Made by a program: the position numbers and the translations under genes. Source: Flavobacteriales bacterium (GTDB taxonomy: Bacteria; Bacteroidota; Bacteroidia; JACJYZ01). From it: a DNA stretch of 64,000 nt. The stretch is from the NCBI GenBank assembly GCA_020635855.1, contig JACJYZ010000003.1:620001-684000 (forward strand). The letters run 5' to 3'. The notes under the pieces are model-generated. The model did no database searches. It had not been told where the DNA came from and saw only the letters and a program-made list of their open reading frames with translations. This document shows positions 26,801 to 34,443 of this stretch, one piece after another. Numbering within the stretch: the stretch's first letter is position 1; every line of letters starts with the position of its first letter.

Positions 26801-28475
26801 GTTCTCCATTCATTTCTACGTCGACGTCGGTGATGATGTCTCGGCTTCTGTTTTCATAGCGTTTTTCACATGTAATGCATTCGAGTCCGTCGCGGGTCAT
26901 CTTCCATTGATGTCCGACCATTTTCCTGTCGTATGTATCGGTTGTATTGTCTACGTCGTAGAGGATTCGGTCCATGCGTTGACTCAGGTCGATGACCATG
27001 CCTTCGGGAATCCATACAATCACTTCAGCCTGCTGCACACGCCATGGTGTTTCCCGGCTGAAGGTGAAGAACGGGTCGAACAGGATCAGTGAATCACGGA
27101 TGGAGAAGGCATAACGGATGTCGTCGGTATGCATTTCCGCTTCTCCCCGGGTTCTTCCGTGTGCCGATTTGATTATTTCCACGGAAACACTATCGGTCAT
27201 GCTTCGGCGGATGTCAAGCCGAAGGGCGCCCATGTATACTTTTCCGTCGCCGATTTCCACAAACTCCAGGTAATCGGGATGGTAACGGTCGTAGGTTGTG
27301 GTTTTGAAATGATCGCGGTTTACATCCAGGTAAAGGGTGTCTCCGTGTGTGGCAACGGGAATCATTTCCCTGGAATCGGTTTCGTGTTTGAACTCAAGTG
27401 AAGTTCTTGAGATCAGCACCAGTCCCATGATCACGCCGGCAGCCCATAAGGCGGAAAGAATCAACCCCATTCCGCGGGTACCGGTGCGCACACCGAAAAG
27501 CAGTCGTACTCCTGCCAGGAGCAGTCCCATGATGGGTATGCATACGACCAGGATCAGGCTGATGATGCCAATCGGGAATTGCCAAGATGCCGGCAGGAAA
27601 GTGCGTTGGATATCGATCCATTCCATTCCTTCGATGCCACACCGGACGTCATCGCTGTGCCATCCGAAGAAAACATCCGAACCGAACAGGGATGCGATAA
27701 AGAAGATCAGCAGGAAGATGCCGAAGAAGGTCAGCACAACACCGATGAACTTTCCTCCGAGGCGCAGTACGCCCAATATCAGTTGACCGATGGCGGAGAA
27801 GAAGCGCTCAAAAAAATTTCCGGACCTGTCTTTGTCGGCCTGTCGTTCATGCTTGCCATCCGAACCCTGGAAGCGTTTCTTCAGGTTGTCCATTTCATCA
27901 CGGATGGTTTTTTCAATGTTGCTGATGTTGACCTTTTCTCCTTTCATTTCAAGCTTTTCTGCGGTGGTAGAAGCTTCCGGAACGATCATCCAAAGGAGGA
28001 TGTAGAAGAGGAAACCAGAACCGAATAGCAGGAAGGAGGCGGCAAATGCCAGGCGGAACCAAAGCGGATCCAGGTCGAAATAGGCACCGATCCCGCTGCA
28101 AACCCCACCCAGTACTTTGTCGTCGGGGTCGCGGAAGAGTCGCCGTGCTTTCCTGCGTCGATAGCTGTGACCTTCGTCGGTTGCACCATGAGCCTCGGTG
28201 CCTTCTTCTTCATGTTGTGCGAAGTCTTCAGGTTTTCCCATCACCCTGATCATTTCCTCCACGTCGGATTTTACGATCACTTCCTTCCGGTCTTTGACCT
28301 TTCCCTGGAAGATTTCGGCAATGCGGGATTCGATGTCGGCCATGATCTCGTCGCGGCCTTCGGCTTCTCTGAAATACCCGCGGATCTTATCCAGGTATTT
28401 CTGCAGGATGTCATAGGCTTCTTCTTCAATGTGAAAAATGATCCCTGCAATGTTGATCGTGACGGTTTTATTCAT
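26781..28475 (-). CDS. PspC domain membrane protein
   Basis: The 564-residue product begins MNKTVTINIAG with an N-terminal soluble region (EEEAYDILQKYLDKI, IESRIAEIF) common to Bacteroidota PspC proteins. A PspC domain follows near 110-180 (RDPDDKVLGGVCSGIGAYF, FILLWMIVPEA pattern), then more membrane segments near 235-350. The C-terminus is beta-rich and probably extracytoplasmic. PspC proteins take part in membrane-stress responses. The ATG at 28475 is chosen because it overlaps the PadR gene end by 8 bp, a usual arrangement for this pair. The regulator upstream is expected to repress both genes. Confidence 0.88.
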   Translation of the reverse strand: MNKTVTINIAGIIFHIEEEAYDILQKYLDKIRGYFREAEGRDEIMADIESRIAEIFQGKVKDRKEVIVKSDVEEMIRVMGKPEDFAQHEEEGTEAHGATDEGHSYRRRKARRLFRDPDDKVLGGVCSGIGAYFDLDPLWFRLAFAASFLLFGSGFLFYILLWMIVPEASTTAEKLEMKGEKVNISNIEKTIRDEMDNLKKRFQGSDGKHERQADKDRSGNFFERFFSAIGQLILGVLRLGGKFIGVVLTFFGIFLLIFFIASLFGSDVFFGWHSDDVRCGIEGMEWIDIQRTFLPASWQFPIGIISLILVVCIPIMGLLLAGVRLLFGVRTGTRGMGLILSALWAAGVIMGLVLISRTSLEFKHETDSREMIPVATHGDTLYLDVNRDHFKTTTYDRYHPDYLEFVEIGDGKVYMGALRLDIRRSMTDSVSVEIIKSAHGRTRGEAEMHTDDIRYAFSIRDSLILFDPFFTFSRETPWRVQQAEVIVWIPEGMVIDLSQRMDRILYDVDNTTDTYDRKMVGHQWKMTRDGLECITCEKRYENRSRDIITDVDVEMNGEQKIRAI

Positions 28476-28812
28476 GGTTCTTGTTTTTGGAAGTGGTGGA
28501 ATGAACGGCCTGTTCAAGTTCTTCCCAGGTGGTGTTGAGTTCTTTCAGGAATTGCTTGCCTACAGGTGTCAGGGCATAATATTTTCGGGGCGGACCGGAG
28601 GAAGATTCTTCCCAGCGGTAGCTGAGCAGTCCGGCATTCTTGAGCCGGGTCAGCAAAGGGTAGAGGGTACCTTCCACCACAATCAGTTTGGATTGTTTCA
28701 GTCGCTCGATGATGTCGGAGGCATAAGCATCCGTGTCGTTGAGTAGTGAGAGGATACAGAACTCGAGAATCCCTTTGCGCATCTGCGCCTTGGTGTTTTC
28801 GATGTTGATCAT
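28468..28812 (-). CDS. PadR family transcriptional regulator
   Basis: The 114-residue product begins MINIENTKAQMRKG, the usual opening of Bacteroidota PadR regulators. A winged-helix domain follows: ILEFCILSLL, DAYASDIIERLK, VVEGTLYPLLTRLKNAG and SGPPRKYYALTPVG. It is a small dimeric DNA-binding repressor that normally controls its own operon. It lies directly upstream of, and overlapping, the PspC membrane-protein gene. A perfect 8-bp inverted repeat just upstream of its ATG is the likely operator. A TACATTTG box ends a few bases before the ATG, so the leader would be very short. Confidence 0.93.
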   Translation of the reverse strand: MINIENTKAQMRKGILEFCILSLLNDTDAYASDIIERLKQSKLIVVEGTLYPLLTRLKNAGLLSYRWEESSSGPPRKYYALTPVGKQFLKELNTTWEELEQAVHSTTSKNKNHE

Positions 28813-28836
28813 GGGACAAATGTAGATCAAAATATA

Positions 28837-28857
28837 GTACTATGCAATACATAGTAC
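28837..28857 (-). promoter_or_regulatory. putative PadR operator
   Basis: GTACTATG (28837-28844) and CATAGTAC (28850-28857) form a perfect 8-bp inverted repeat with a 5-bp spacer (CAATA). It begins 25 bp upstream of the padR ATG, covering the place where a -33 element would lie if TACATTTG near 28817-28824 is the -7 box. Such ATAC/GTAT-type dyads are typical PadR operators, so autorepression of the padR-pspC operon is the natural reading. Confidence 0.65.
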
Positions 28858-28937
28858 CTTAAAAAATGTTAACGGGAGGGCACCTATACCCTCAGAACAC
28901 TTGGCTATTTGTCTGTGGTTTCTAGCGGGATGGGCAC

Positions 28938-28960
28938 AAAAAAAGCCGCACTAGGCGGCT
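28938..28960 (-). terminator. terminator of the DUF3825-like gene
   Basis: On the minus strand AGCCGC (55-60 of the block at 28900) pairs with GCGGCT around a 5-nt loop and is followed by seven T residues. It lies 20 bp after the stop of the gene at 28979-29767 and should end its transcript. Confidence 0.85.
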
Positions 28961-28978
28961 GGATGTTTTTAGTAATGA

Positions 28979-29767
28979 CTATGGCTTTAGCCATTCGTCA
29001 TCTGGGCGGGCGATCAGTCTGGCGTTGTTTATAGCCATATCCAAAGTCAAACACGTTCTTCCATTGTAGTATGACCCGTTCTTATAGATGGCGAGAGCTA
29101 AATCAGCTGTAGAAGGATTCGTCAGACACAAAGGAAGTAACAGTTGAATTTGGCCTTCTGGAACAAATTGCCCCCTATAGTATTGCGGAATGGCAGTCTT
29201 GTAGTTACGCATCACACGTTTCTTGGCATGTTCAATTGCGCCAGTAAGCGTGTTTATTATTTGATGCTTGGGAAGCTTTTTGATGTCCTCGGGGAATCTA
29301 TCAATATTATTAGGATCATCAACTATGTGATCAATGTTAATCCTTAATTCTAATCCGAAGTCGTAAAACAGTTCTGATATGTCATCAAAATAGGTGGCTC
29401 TTTCAGGAAGCTTTGAGAATCTAGCTAAGTTTGAATCACTTTCCTTACAAAATTCAACAAAGAACCGGCCAGAACCGTCCTGTGTTTCCTTAAACAGTAT
29501 GAATATTTCCTGATAATTAGGTGTTATTAGCCCTGTGTTAAAACATGAATATCTTTCATATTCAGCTATTTTTCCTTGTTCCTTGATTCGCATAAATGTG
29601 TGAATCAAGTAATTGCGAAGAATAGGAAATTGTTTTTGACACGGTGTCTTGGCATAGTCCCAATTTTCTGGGATTGCTGTTGATTGAAGCTTGTTCAATG
29701 TGTCATCAATCTTGCCAAGAGAAGCATATTGAAAAAGTGGGTTTTGGGTCTTTGTCTGAGTCTGCAT
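28979..29767 (-). CDS. DUF3825-like protein
   Basis: The 262-residue soluble product is mostly unannotated in its first half (a helical region with FFVEFCKESDSN). Its C-terminal 90 residues carry GQIQLLLPLCLTNPSTADLAL, then YNGRTCLTLDMAINNARLIARPDDEWL, the pattern I associate with DUF3825. Members of that family are often found with RNA-binding modules such as OST-HTH or cold-shock domains, and their activity is not established. The assignment is from memory of the C-terminal signature. The gene is an isolated unit with its own terminator in an AT-rich island, and a long palindromic element lies 320 bp upstream of its start. Confidence 0.62.
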   Translation of the reverse strand: MQTQTKTQNPLFQYASLGKIDDTLNKLQSTAIPENWDYAKTPCQKQFPILRNYLIHTFMRIKEQGKIAEYERYSCFNTGLITPNYQEIFILFKETQDGSGRFFVEFCKESDSNLARFSKLPERATYFDDISELFYDFGLELRINIDHIVDDPNNIDRFPEDIKKLPKHQIINTLTGAIEHAKKRVMRNYKTAIPQYYRGQFVPEGQIQLLLPLCLTNPSTADLALAIYKNGSYYNGRTCLTLDMAINNARLIARPDDEWLKP

Positions 29768-29795
29768 GTTTAAAAGTTTTAGTTTATAGCACGAA

Positions 29796-29821
29796 AGCCC
29801 GCTACAAAAATGCAGCGGGCT
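29796..29821. other. 8-bp stem-loop upstream of the DUF3825-like gene
   Basis: AGCCCGCT (29796-29803) pairs perfectly with AGCGGGCT (29814-29821) around a 10-nt loop. It lies 28 bp upstream of the DUF3825-like ATG. On the minus strand it is followed by a short TTTC, so it could be a terminator of a transcript coming from the right, or a leader hairpin. I cannot tell which. The remainder of 29822-30082 shows no gene. Confidence 0.55.
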
Positions 29822-30082
29822 AAGTGAAATCTCTGTATGTTCTTTATCGTTTTTTTTAAGCTGTCTTTGGGTAAATCAATGGTGGTTTAATCTTGAAATG
29901 TTCTTTTGTGTGTTTGTTTAAGCTATCGCTTTTTACTTGTTCATGTACGCAAAGGTATTATAAAAGTTTCCATTAAAACAAGCGGAATGATGAAAAATTG
30001 TGACAGGACACAAAGTTTAACAATCATGCCTTGCATATATGTAGTTGTTTGTCTGTGCGATGCTATTTATTTTTACCTCGAC

Positions 30083-30238
30083 ATAAAAAGCGTAGCTGCT
30101 CCGCTACTGAAACGACCAAATTACCATTATCACAGGAGACAGCTAAGCCCACGCATAGCGTTGGCTTGGTGTGTGTTTTGTGATAGGGCCTTGGTCGGCC
30201 TCAGTAGCAGACACCTTCAGGTTCCACGCTTTTTTTAT
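30083..30238 (+). other. 156-nt nested palindrome, candidate structured RNA or small mobile element
   Basis: Five complementary segments nest inside one another. AAAAAGCGT (30085-30093) pairs with ACGCTTTTT (30226-30234). GCTACTGA (30103-30110) pairs with TCAGTAGC (30201-30208). CGACCAA (30113-30119) pairs with TTGGTCG (30191-30197). TATCACA (30128-30134) pairs with TGTGATA (30179-30185). AAGCC (30145-30149) pairs with GGCTT (30163-30167), with an inner CGC-ATA-GCG tip. All pairs are in register, so the whole folds as one interrupted rod. On the plus strand it ends in a U run, like an intrinsic terminator. No reading frame of note crosses it. I recognise no known RNA class. Confidence 0.6.
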
Positions 30239-30283
30239 GGTTCAATTTCCGTTAAGGGACCTACGGTAAATCTTGTGTGCCAC

Positions 30284-30580
30284 ATGAAAAAGGGTATTTT
30301 GATTATCGGGTGTATACTGATGGTCTTCTTGATCTTTACCAATCCATCTTTAAAAGACTTCAAGGACTATCTGCCATCAGAAATAACGGCTTCCCCCAAA
30401 AGAGCAATAGAGTATCATTCTAAATACAGCAATTGGCTTATATTCTCCAAGTTCGAGTACAGATGTATGAAGTGTATGCCAAATATGGGAACGGATATCC
30501 CTCCCCCAAGTTCGTTCAGATATCACCCAATGACATCAAGATATCTTGGCATTGCGGGAAATTTCTACAAGATTAAATAG
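30284..30580 (+). CDS. small membrane-anchored protein, DUF4359-like
   Basis: The 98-residue product begins MKKGILIIGCILMVFLIFTNP with one membrane helix or uncleaved signal. SLKDFKDYLP follows, then SNWLIFSKFEYRC and a C-terminal RYLGIAGNFYKI. This layout (helix, TNPSxxDF, then IFSxFE and YLGxxGNF) resembles the DUF4359 family of short membrane proteins of unknown function. I start at 30284 because the frame upstream of it runs through the palindrome and has no family resemblance. Four cysteines in a short stretch (YRCMKCMP) are noteworthy. The next small ORF begins 28 bp later. Confidence 0.55.
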   Translation: MKKGILIIGCILMVFLIFTNPSLKDFKDYLPSEITASPKRAIEYHSKYSNWLIFSKFEYRCMKCMPNMGTDIPPPSSFRYHPMTSRYLGIAGNFYKIK

Positions 30581-30608
30581 CTTTGGGGATACCCAAAAGA
30601 AATCATTG

Positions 30609-30869
30609 ATGACCACAGCCCAACTAGCACCCTATTTGGATCACATTTGCGAATTCATCCTTGAGGATGGAGAGATGTTGCACGGCACCATAGAGCAACA
30701 TCAGGATGAATACGTGTTCTATTCAAAAGACGAAAAGAGGCCCATTTCCCCGGAGCAAATAACGAGTGCTGAAGTTGTTGTTAGGATGGACAACCCGGAT
30801 CACCGGGAGGACTTTAACCAAGCCATACGCCAATCCATCAACCAGCCACCCTCAAAAGAAGATGATTAA
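30609..30869 (+). CDS. small acidic protein, unknown
   Basis: The 86-residue product begins MTTAQLAPYLDHICEFILEDG. It is acidic, with a central beta-type stretch (EMLHGTIEQHQDEYVFYS) ending in ITSAEVVVRMDN, which could be a small SH3-like barrel. It has no signal or membrane segment. Its last 32 bp overlap the 3' end of the converging transposase gene, which is unusual: it suggests either that the transposase end lies within this gene's original neighbourhood or that one of the two is not translated as drawn. I recognise no family. Confidence 0.45.
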   Translation: MTTAQLAPYLDHICEFILEDGEMLHGTIEQHQDEYVFYSKDEKRPISPEQITSAEVVVRMDNPDHREDFNQAIRQSINQPPSKEDD

Positions 30870-31728
30870 ACATTTCTCTTCCTAGTTCACGTTGGTTGTA
30901 GCGATAAGCGCATTCATCAATGTATCGCTGTAAGTATTCCCTGGATACAAAGATGTGTGTCCCCTTTACCATTCGCTTTAATTGGCTCCAGAATCCCTCA
31001 ATTGTGTTCGTTGTGGCCCATCCATCACGGTATTGCTTTATCATGTGACTTACTGCCTTGTGTTCATATCCGAGGTCGCACAATCGCTTGTAGGCTTTGT
31101 TTTCGTCAGTCGATACCTTGGCGCTTTTGTCCACACTTTTTGTGATAATTGGCACAAGTGTTTCCTTTTTGGCATCTGGCACCACAACAGCCCATACATG
31201 CCCACGTCGTTCTACCATTCCAAACACAGTTGACTTTCTGTTAAAGTCCCTCCATCTGTATGGATACTTTTCCCATTTACTTCCATAGTCACTTGTCCGG
31301 GGAGTGCCACCCACCCAACTTTCATCCATTTCAACAAAACCGGTTAGTTTGTCCTTGTCTTTCCCGCTCATAAGCTTGCGTATCTGATGGGTCATACGCA
31401 GGGCTGTCTTGTATGTACAGCCTAAGAGTCGTTCAACCTCTTTGGACGCAACACCGTTTCGGGTGCTGGTCATTAAGAACATAACAAAAAACCAATCCTT
31501 TAAAGGTGTCGTGGATTTGTGGAATATGGTTCCGGCAGTTGGGTAGATTTGGTGGTAACAGTATCGACAATGGTAGCACTTTCGTGTTTTTACCCGAACA
31601 TATTCGGCTTTGTGTTCACATTTTGGGCATTCCTTCATATGCCCGTACCTAATCTTGAACAGTTCAGCTAAACACGCGTTATCATTGGGAAACCGCTCAC
31701 GAAACTGTTTGATTGTGAATTTTTCCAT
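30838..31728 (-). CDS. IS1595-family (ISXO2-like) transposase
   Basis: The 296-residue product has an N-terminal zinc ribbon (CPKCEHKAEYVRV, CYHCRYCYHQIYP) and the ISXO2-like DDE domain with MDESWVGG, STDENKAYKRL and NTIEGFWSQLKR. Those residues supply the acidic triad and the EGFWSQLKR signature. The frame is intact from ATG to stop, so the enzyme could be active. I could not find terminal inverted repeats or a target duplication at either side. Its stop lies inside the converging 86-residue gene. It is the only mobile-element gene of the 29-32 kb island. Confidence 0.92.
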   Translation of the reverse strand: MEKFTIKQFRERFPNDNACLAELFKIRYGHMKECPKCEHKAEYVRVKTRKCYHCRYCYHQIYPTAGTIFHKSTTPLKDWFFVMFLMTSTRNGVASKEVERLLGCTYKTALRMTHQIRKLMSGKDKDKLTGFVEMDESWVGGTPRTSDYGSKWEKYPYRWRDFNRKSTVFGMVERRGHVWAVVVPDAKKETLVPIITKSVDKSAKVSTDENKAYKRLCDLGYEHKAVSHMIKQYRDGWATTNTIEGFWSQLKRMVKGTHIFVSREYLQRYIDECAYRYNQRELGREMFNHLLLRVAG

Positions 31729-31750
31729 ATCTTTGAGTGTTAAGTAAATG

Positions 31751-31818
31751 AGCCGGCGGACGGGATCGAACCGTCAATTCTTGGGGTGACAATTCCAGAA
31801 TTAAACCTAATCACCGGC
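31751..31818 (-). tRNA. degenerate tRNA-like sequence (Gly-like, probably pseudogene)
   Basis: On the minus strand GCCGGTG pairs with CGCCGGC as a 7-bp acceptor stem, and GACGG-TTCGATC-CCGTC is a perfect T arm. The D arm is weak. The anticodon stem (AATTGT/AGAATT) has a G-G mismatch, the 7-nt loop CACCCCA lacks U33, and the variable loop is only one base. The loop would present CCC, and the U discriminator also fits tRNA-Gly. Total length is 68 nt. The defects suggest a decayed or non-canonical tRNA. It lies just upstream of the transposase gene. Confidence 0.5.
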
Positions 31819-31827
31819 TACAAAATC

Positions 31828-31857
31828 AGTCCTCAGTTGCCGCTGAGGACTTTTTTA
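31828..31857. terminator. hairpin terminator after the 167-residue gene
   Basis: AGTCCTCAG (31828-31836) pairs with CTGAGGACT (31843-31851) around a 6-nt loop, with T7 on the plus side and A-rich sequence on the other. It sits at the stop codon of the minus-strand gene at 31855-32358 and precedes the tRNA-like sequence. Confidence 0.78.
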
Positions 31858-32358
31858 TTTCCCATACAGTTCCTTTCTCATTTTGTCCTTTAAATGCTCT
31901 TCTTTGGGTATCATCTTCTTTTGGTCAAAGAATGACGGAGGCCCATAGTATTGCTTGTGGTTGTTGATTACGCTGTTTAGTTCTCCCTTTCCTTTCCTTG
32001 CTGACAACCTTGCCGATACAGAACTTTTAAGCTTGACGGCATCTATACCGGGTTCGTGAGCAATGATAAATGACATGATTTGCGTGTAGGATCCCACCTT
32101 ATTGGTGGCATTAAAGTAGAAGTCGATCTTGTCGTCAAGCTTCCATTCCTTTTCATAGTCACCCCGTACAAAAGTTGGATCGTCATCCGTGCTAAGGGGG
32201 CTACTGTTAGGATCGTCTTTCACCTGTTCCCAAATCTCGTCCAGTTCTTCCAGCTCGTCTTTCAGGTCTTGAATGTTTTTCTTTATCACGTTGCGACGAT
32301 AGGCTACATATTTGAGATAGTCATTCAGTTGCTTCCCGGTTAGTTTAAGTTGTTTCAT
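31855..32358 (-). CDS. coiled-coil protein of unknown function
   Basis: The 167-residue product begins MKQLKLTGKQLNDYLKYVAYR with a basic, helical head. An acidic coiled coil follows (QDLKDELEELDEIWEQ). The second half is mixed (SYTQIMSFIIAHEPGIDAV, SARLSARKGKGELNSVINN) and could be a small DNA- or protein-binding domain. The ATG at 32358 avoids a leading Tyr/Ile-rich stretch that looks non-coding. No signal peptide. The gene ends at a terminator and has 450 bp without genes upstream. I recognise no family. Confidence 0.5.
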   Translation of the reverse strand: MKQLKLTGKQLNDYLKYVAYRRNVIKKNIQDLKDELEELDEIWEQVKDDPNSSPLSTDDDPTFVRGDYEKEWKLDDKIDFYFNATNKVGSYTQIMSFIIAHEPGIDAVKLKSSVSARLSARKGKGELNSVINNHKQYYGPPSFFDQKKMIPKEEHLKDKMRKELYGK

Positions 32359-32459
32359 GGTGGAGTATAATAGAATATATAGATAAAGATAGACAAATAT
32401 ATAAATCATAGCCTATATATCAAACCGTAAAATTGCTTCAATATTCCAACTGCCAGAAT

Positions 32460-32790
32460 ATCAACCTAATAAAAATCGTAAGTGTCTTGAGGGGATAGGT
32501 GCCAACGGGAGAGATGGGAGACGTTAGATAGTAGACAATAGGCAAGGGGAAGCGGGCTGGTACGCGCATGATTGGGGGACGGATAGAGAGGGCCTGACCT
32601 CGCGTGACATGGGCTTTGCCGGCCGATTGCGCAGAGCGTCGGGGCGCACGAATCCCCGCCCCAGCCTAAGTTAGGAAATACGCAAACGCGGTAGGAGCGA
32701 ACATGATGTTCGGTCTTACTCCTGAAAGAAAGTACAGTGATTTGTTCGGGATGTGAACCTAATGATAGGTTGGGTGTGGGACCACAGACC
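32460..32790. other. gene-free, hairpin-rich stretch
   Basis: No plausible ORF covers 32410-32811. It contains several small dyads: GGGG/CCCC around 32641-32660, CCTAA-G-TTAGG at about 32663-32673, CGAACA-TGA-TGTTCG at about 32698-32712, and AACCTA-ATGA-TAGGTT at about 32756-32771. The GC content is higher than in the island genes to its left. A non-coding RNA is possible. I do not recognise RNase P, tmRNA or SRP RNA in it. Confidence 0.35.
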
Positions 32791-32811
32791 GGCCCGATTC
32801 GTTATTGGTAA

Positions 32812-33435
32812 TTATTCCTCATCGTCATCTTCCATGTCCGACTCAGGAACAATGTGTTGGGTAAGGTTTTCTTCCCGTTCAATGGTGACCTTGATCTGCA
32901 ACATGTAGAATTGGAATTCATCGTTCACCCGATCGAAATCGTATTCGAGCTGGTGACCCGAACGCAGGGCGATGTCCACCAAGGCCAGGTCGGAATATCC
33001 TTTTTCGTAAAATTCTTTGTTGGTGAGTGCATCCAGGTGGAGTGATTTCAGGCTTTGTTTGTCGAGCCGGTTCACCTGGTTGAATTTTTCCCGGAGTCGT
33101 TTGGCGCGCCCGTTGCTGACGAGGTTGCCGGTGGTGATGTAGAGAAAGTCTTCGCGAATTCCCATCATAATGATGGGCAGGTGAAGGTTCTTGGTAGCAT
33201 GGATGCGTTTGGATGAGAGGCCTTGCTTGTAGAGGCTTTCGAGGACTTCCACCATGATGGCATACACCTTTTTCTGGACAGCCTGTTTGATCCGGAGACT
33301 GTCCAGGTTGGTCTTGCTCATGTGCAGCAAGCTGTTGATGATTCCCCGGTTCAATTTCCCCTCATACACCAATGTCAGTTTCTTTTCTGACATGATACGG
33401 TGCAGGTCCGATATGTACCTAATCTGCGTGTTCAT
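32812..33435 (-). CDS. SiaB family protein kinase (DUF6272)
   Basis: The 207-residue product has GIINSLLHMSKTNLDSL, KKVYAIMVEVLESLYKQG, YITTGNLVSN and GYSDLALVDIALRSGHQLEYDF, the layout of the SiaB-like ATPase-fold proteins. SiaB is a threonine/serine kinase that phosphorylates a SiaC-type protein, controlling c-di-GMP output and aggregation in Pseudomonas. The usual G-box looks weakened (YSDLALVDIA), so kinase activity is not certain here. No siaA or siaC homologue is adjacent; Bacteroidota often carry the partner next to it. The highly acidic C-terminus (DMEDDDEE) is also notable. Confidence 0.65.
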   Translation of the reverse strand: MNTQIRYISDLHRIMSEKKLTLVYEGKLNRGIINSLLHMSKTNLDSLRIKQAVQKKVYAIMVEVLESLYKQGLSSKRIHATKNLHLPIIMMGIREDFLYITTGNLVSNGRAKRLREKFNQVNRLDKQSLKSLHLDALTNKEFYEKGYSDLALVDIALRSGHQLEYDFDRVNDEFQFYMLQIKVTIEREENLTQHIVPESDMEDDDEE

Positions 33436-33529
33436 CTGAGAACATCCGTTTGAGAAATAATGCTAGTCCTGTGACATGTCTACGCACCTTGTTAACCCAG
33501 GGTTACGGGATACGTAGTTACGCTTAGCC

Positions 33530-34390
33530 TTAGAGCCAGCAGAGATCCAGAATGACGGAAGCGGCGAAAACCACGCTGGCTATGCCATTGGCGGTGAAGA
33601 ATGCCAGGTCGACCCTGCTTAAGTCATTGGGTTTGACCAAGCGGTGCTGATAGATCAGCAAGCCAATGAAAAGGGCACATCCGGTCCAATAGCCTATGCC
33701 CATGTTTCCCATCCATCCTGCCATAAGCACGCAGGCAGCGGATCCGGTGTGAAGCATCTCCGACAGGCGGAGTGCACCTTTGCTTCCGAGCCAGACCGGT
33801 ATGGATTTCAAGTGATGAGTGCGGTCAAAAGATTCATCCTGGAGGGCATAGATGATATCGAAGCCACTGACCCAGAACAACACGGCGAAAGAGAACATCA
33901 GCGGCATCCAGGCAAATACACCGGTGACTGCCAGATAAGCGCCAATGGGGGCAAGTGCCAGGCCGATACCAAGGATCAGGTGGCACAGTGCGGTGAATCG
34001 TTTGGTCAGGCTATAACCAAGGATCACAGCCAGTGCTACCGGCGACAACGCCAGGCAGAGCGGGTTGATGAAGCCGGTGGTTACAATGAACAGCAATGCG
34101 TTGATCAGGGTAAAAGCCAGTGCCCCGTTGGCACCTATCACACCTGAAGGGATCTCCCTGACTGCTGTCCGGGGATTTTGTGCATCGAAACGCCGGTCGG
34201 CATATCGGTTGAATGCCATGGCTGCACTCCGGGCAAAAACCATACACAGTAGTACTTTCAGCAACAGCCATCCGTCAATGCCTGCGCCCCGTTCCAGGAT
34301 ACCCAACGTAAAACCGATCATCGCAAATGGAAGGGCGAAAATCGTGTGACTGAATTTCACCAGAGAAAGATATTGTTTGACAGTTGCCAT
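33530..34390 (-). CDS. ubiA: UbiA-family polyprenyltransferase (4-hydroxybenzoate-type)
   Basis: The 286-residue integral membrane protein has about eight or nine helices. The first aspartate-rich site is NRYADRRFDAQNPRT (NxxxDxxxD) and the second DIIYALQDESFD. It transfers a polyprenyl chain to an aromatic acid. In Bacteroidota such proteins may serve menaquinone biosynthesis by the futalosine route rather than ubiquinone, since ubiquinone is generally absent. The ATG at 34390 is chosen because about 135 upstream codons have no family character. A second UbiA-type gene lies at 57026-57958. Confidence 0.88.
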   Translation of the reverse strand: MATVKQYLSLVKFSHTIFALPFAMIGFTLGILERGAGIDGWLLLKVLLCMVFARSAAMAFNRYADRRFDAQNPRTAVREIPSGVIGANGALAFTLINALLFIVTTGFINPLCLALSPVALAVILGYSLTKRFTALCHLILGIGLALAPIGAYLAVTGVFAWMPLMFSFAVLFWVSGFDIIYALQDESFDRTHHLKSIPVWLGSKGALRLSEMLHTGSAACVLMAGWMGNMGIGYWTGCALFIGLLIYQHRLVKPNDLSRVDLAFFTANGIASVVFAASVILDLCWL

Positions 34391-34443
34391 GTATTGCAAA
34401 AGTAGGTATTTGAAAAGACAATGCAGCGTAGGTCGGAGTGTGT

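Noticed and set aside
30083..30238. Retron msr-msd RNA
   Set aside because: The outer inverted repeat and inner long hairpin look superficially similar, but no reverse transcriptase gene is encoded nearby.
30010..30255. Integron attC site
   Set aside because: A GTTTAAC lies at 30015, but no matching GTTRRRY core is placed symmetrically and no integrase gene is near.
29906..30283. N-terminal extension of the small membrane protein gene
   Set aside because: The frame is open but runs through the nested palindrome and has no domain character; the ATG at 30284 with a membrane helix is the better start.
28900..32000. Integrative element inserted in a tRNA gene
   Set aside because: The tRNA-like sequence has no second copy of its 3' end in the window and there is no tyrosine or serine integrase.
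32460..32790. RNase P RNA or tmRNA
   Set aside because: The conserved cores of these RNAs (such as GAGGAAAGTCC, or a T arm with an Ala acceptor) were not found.
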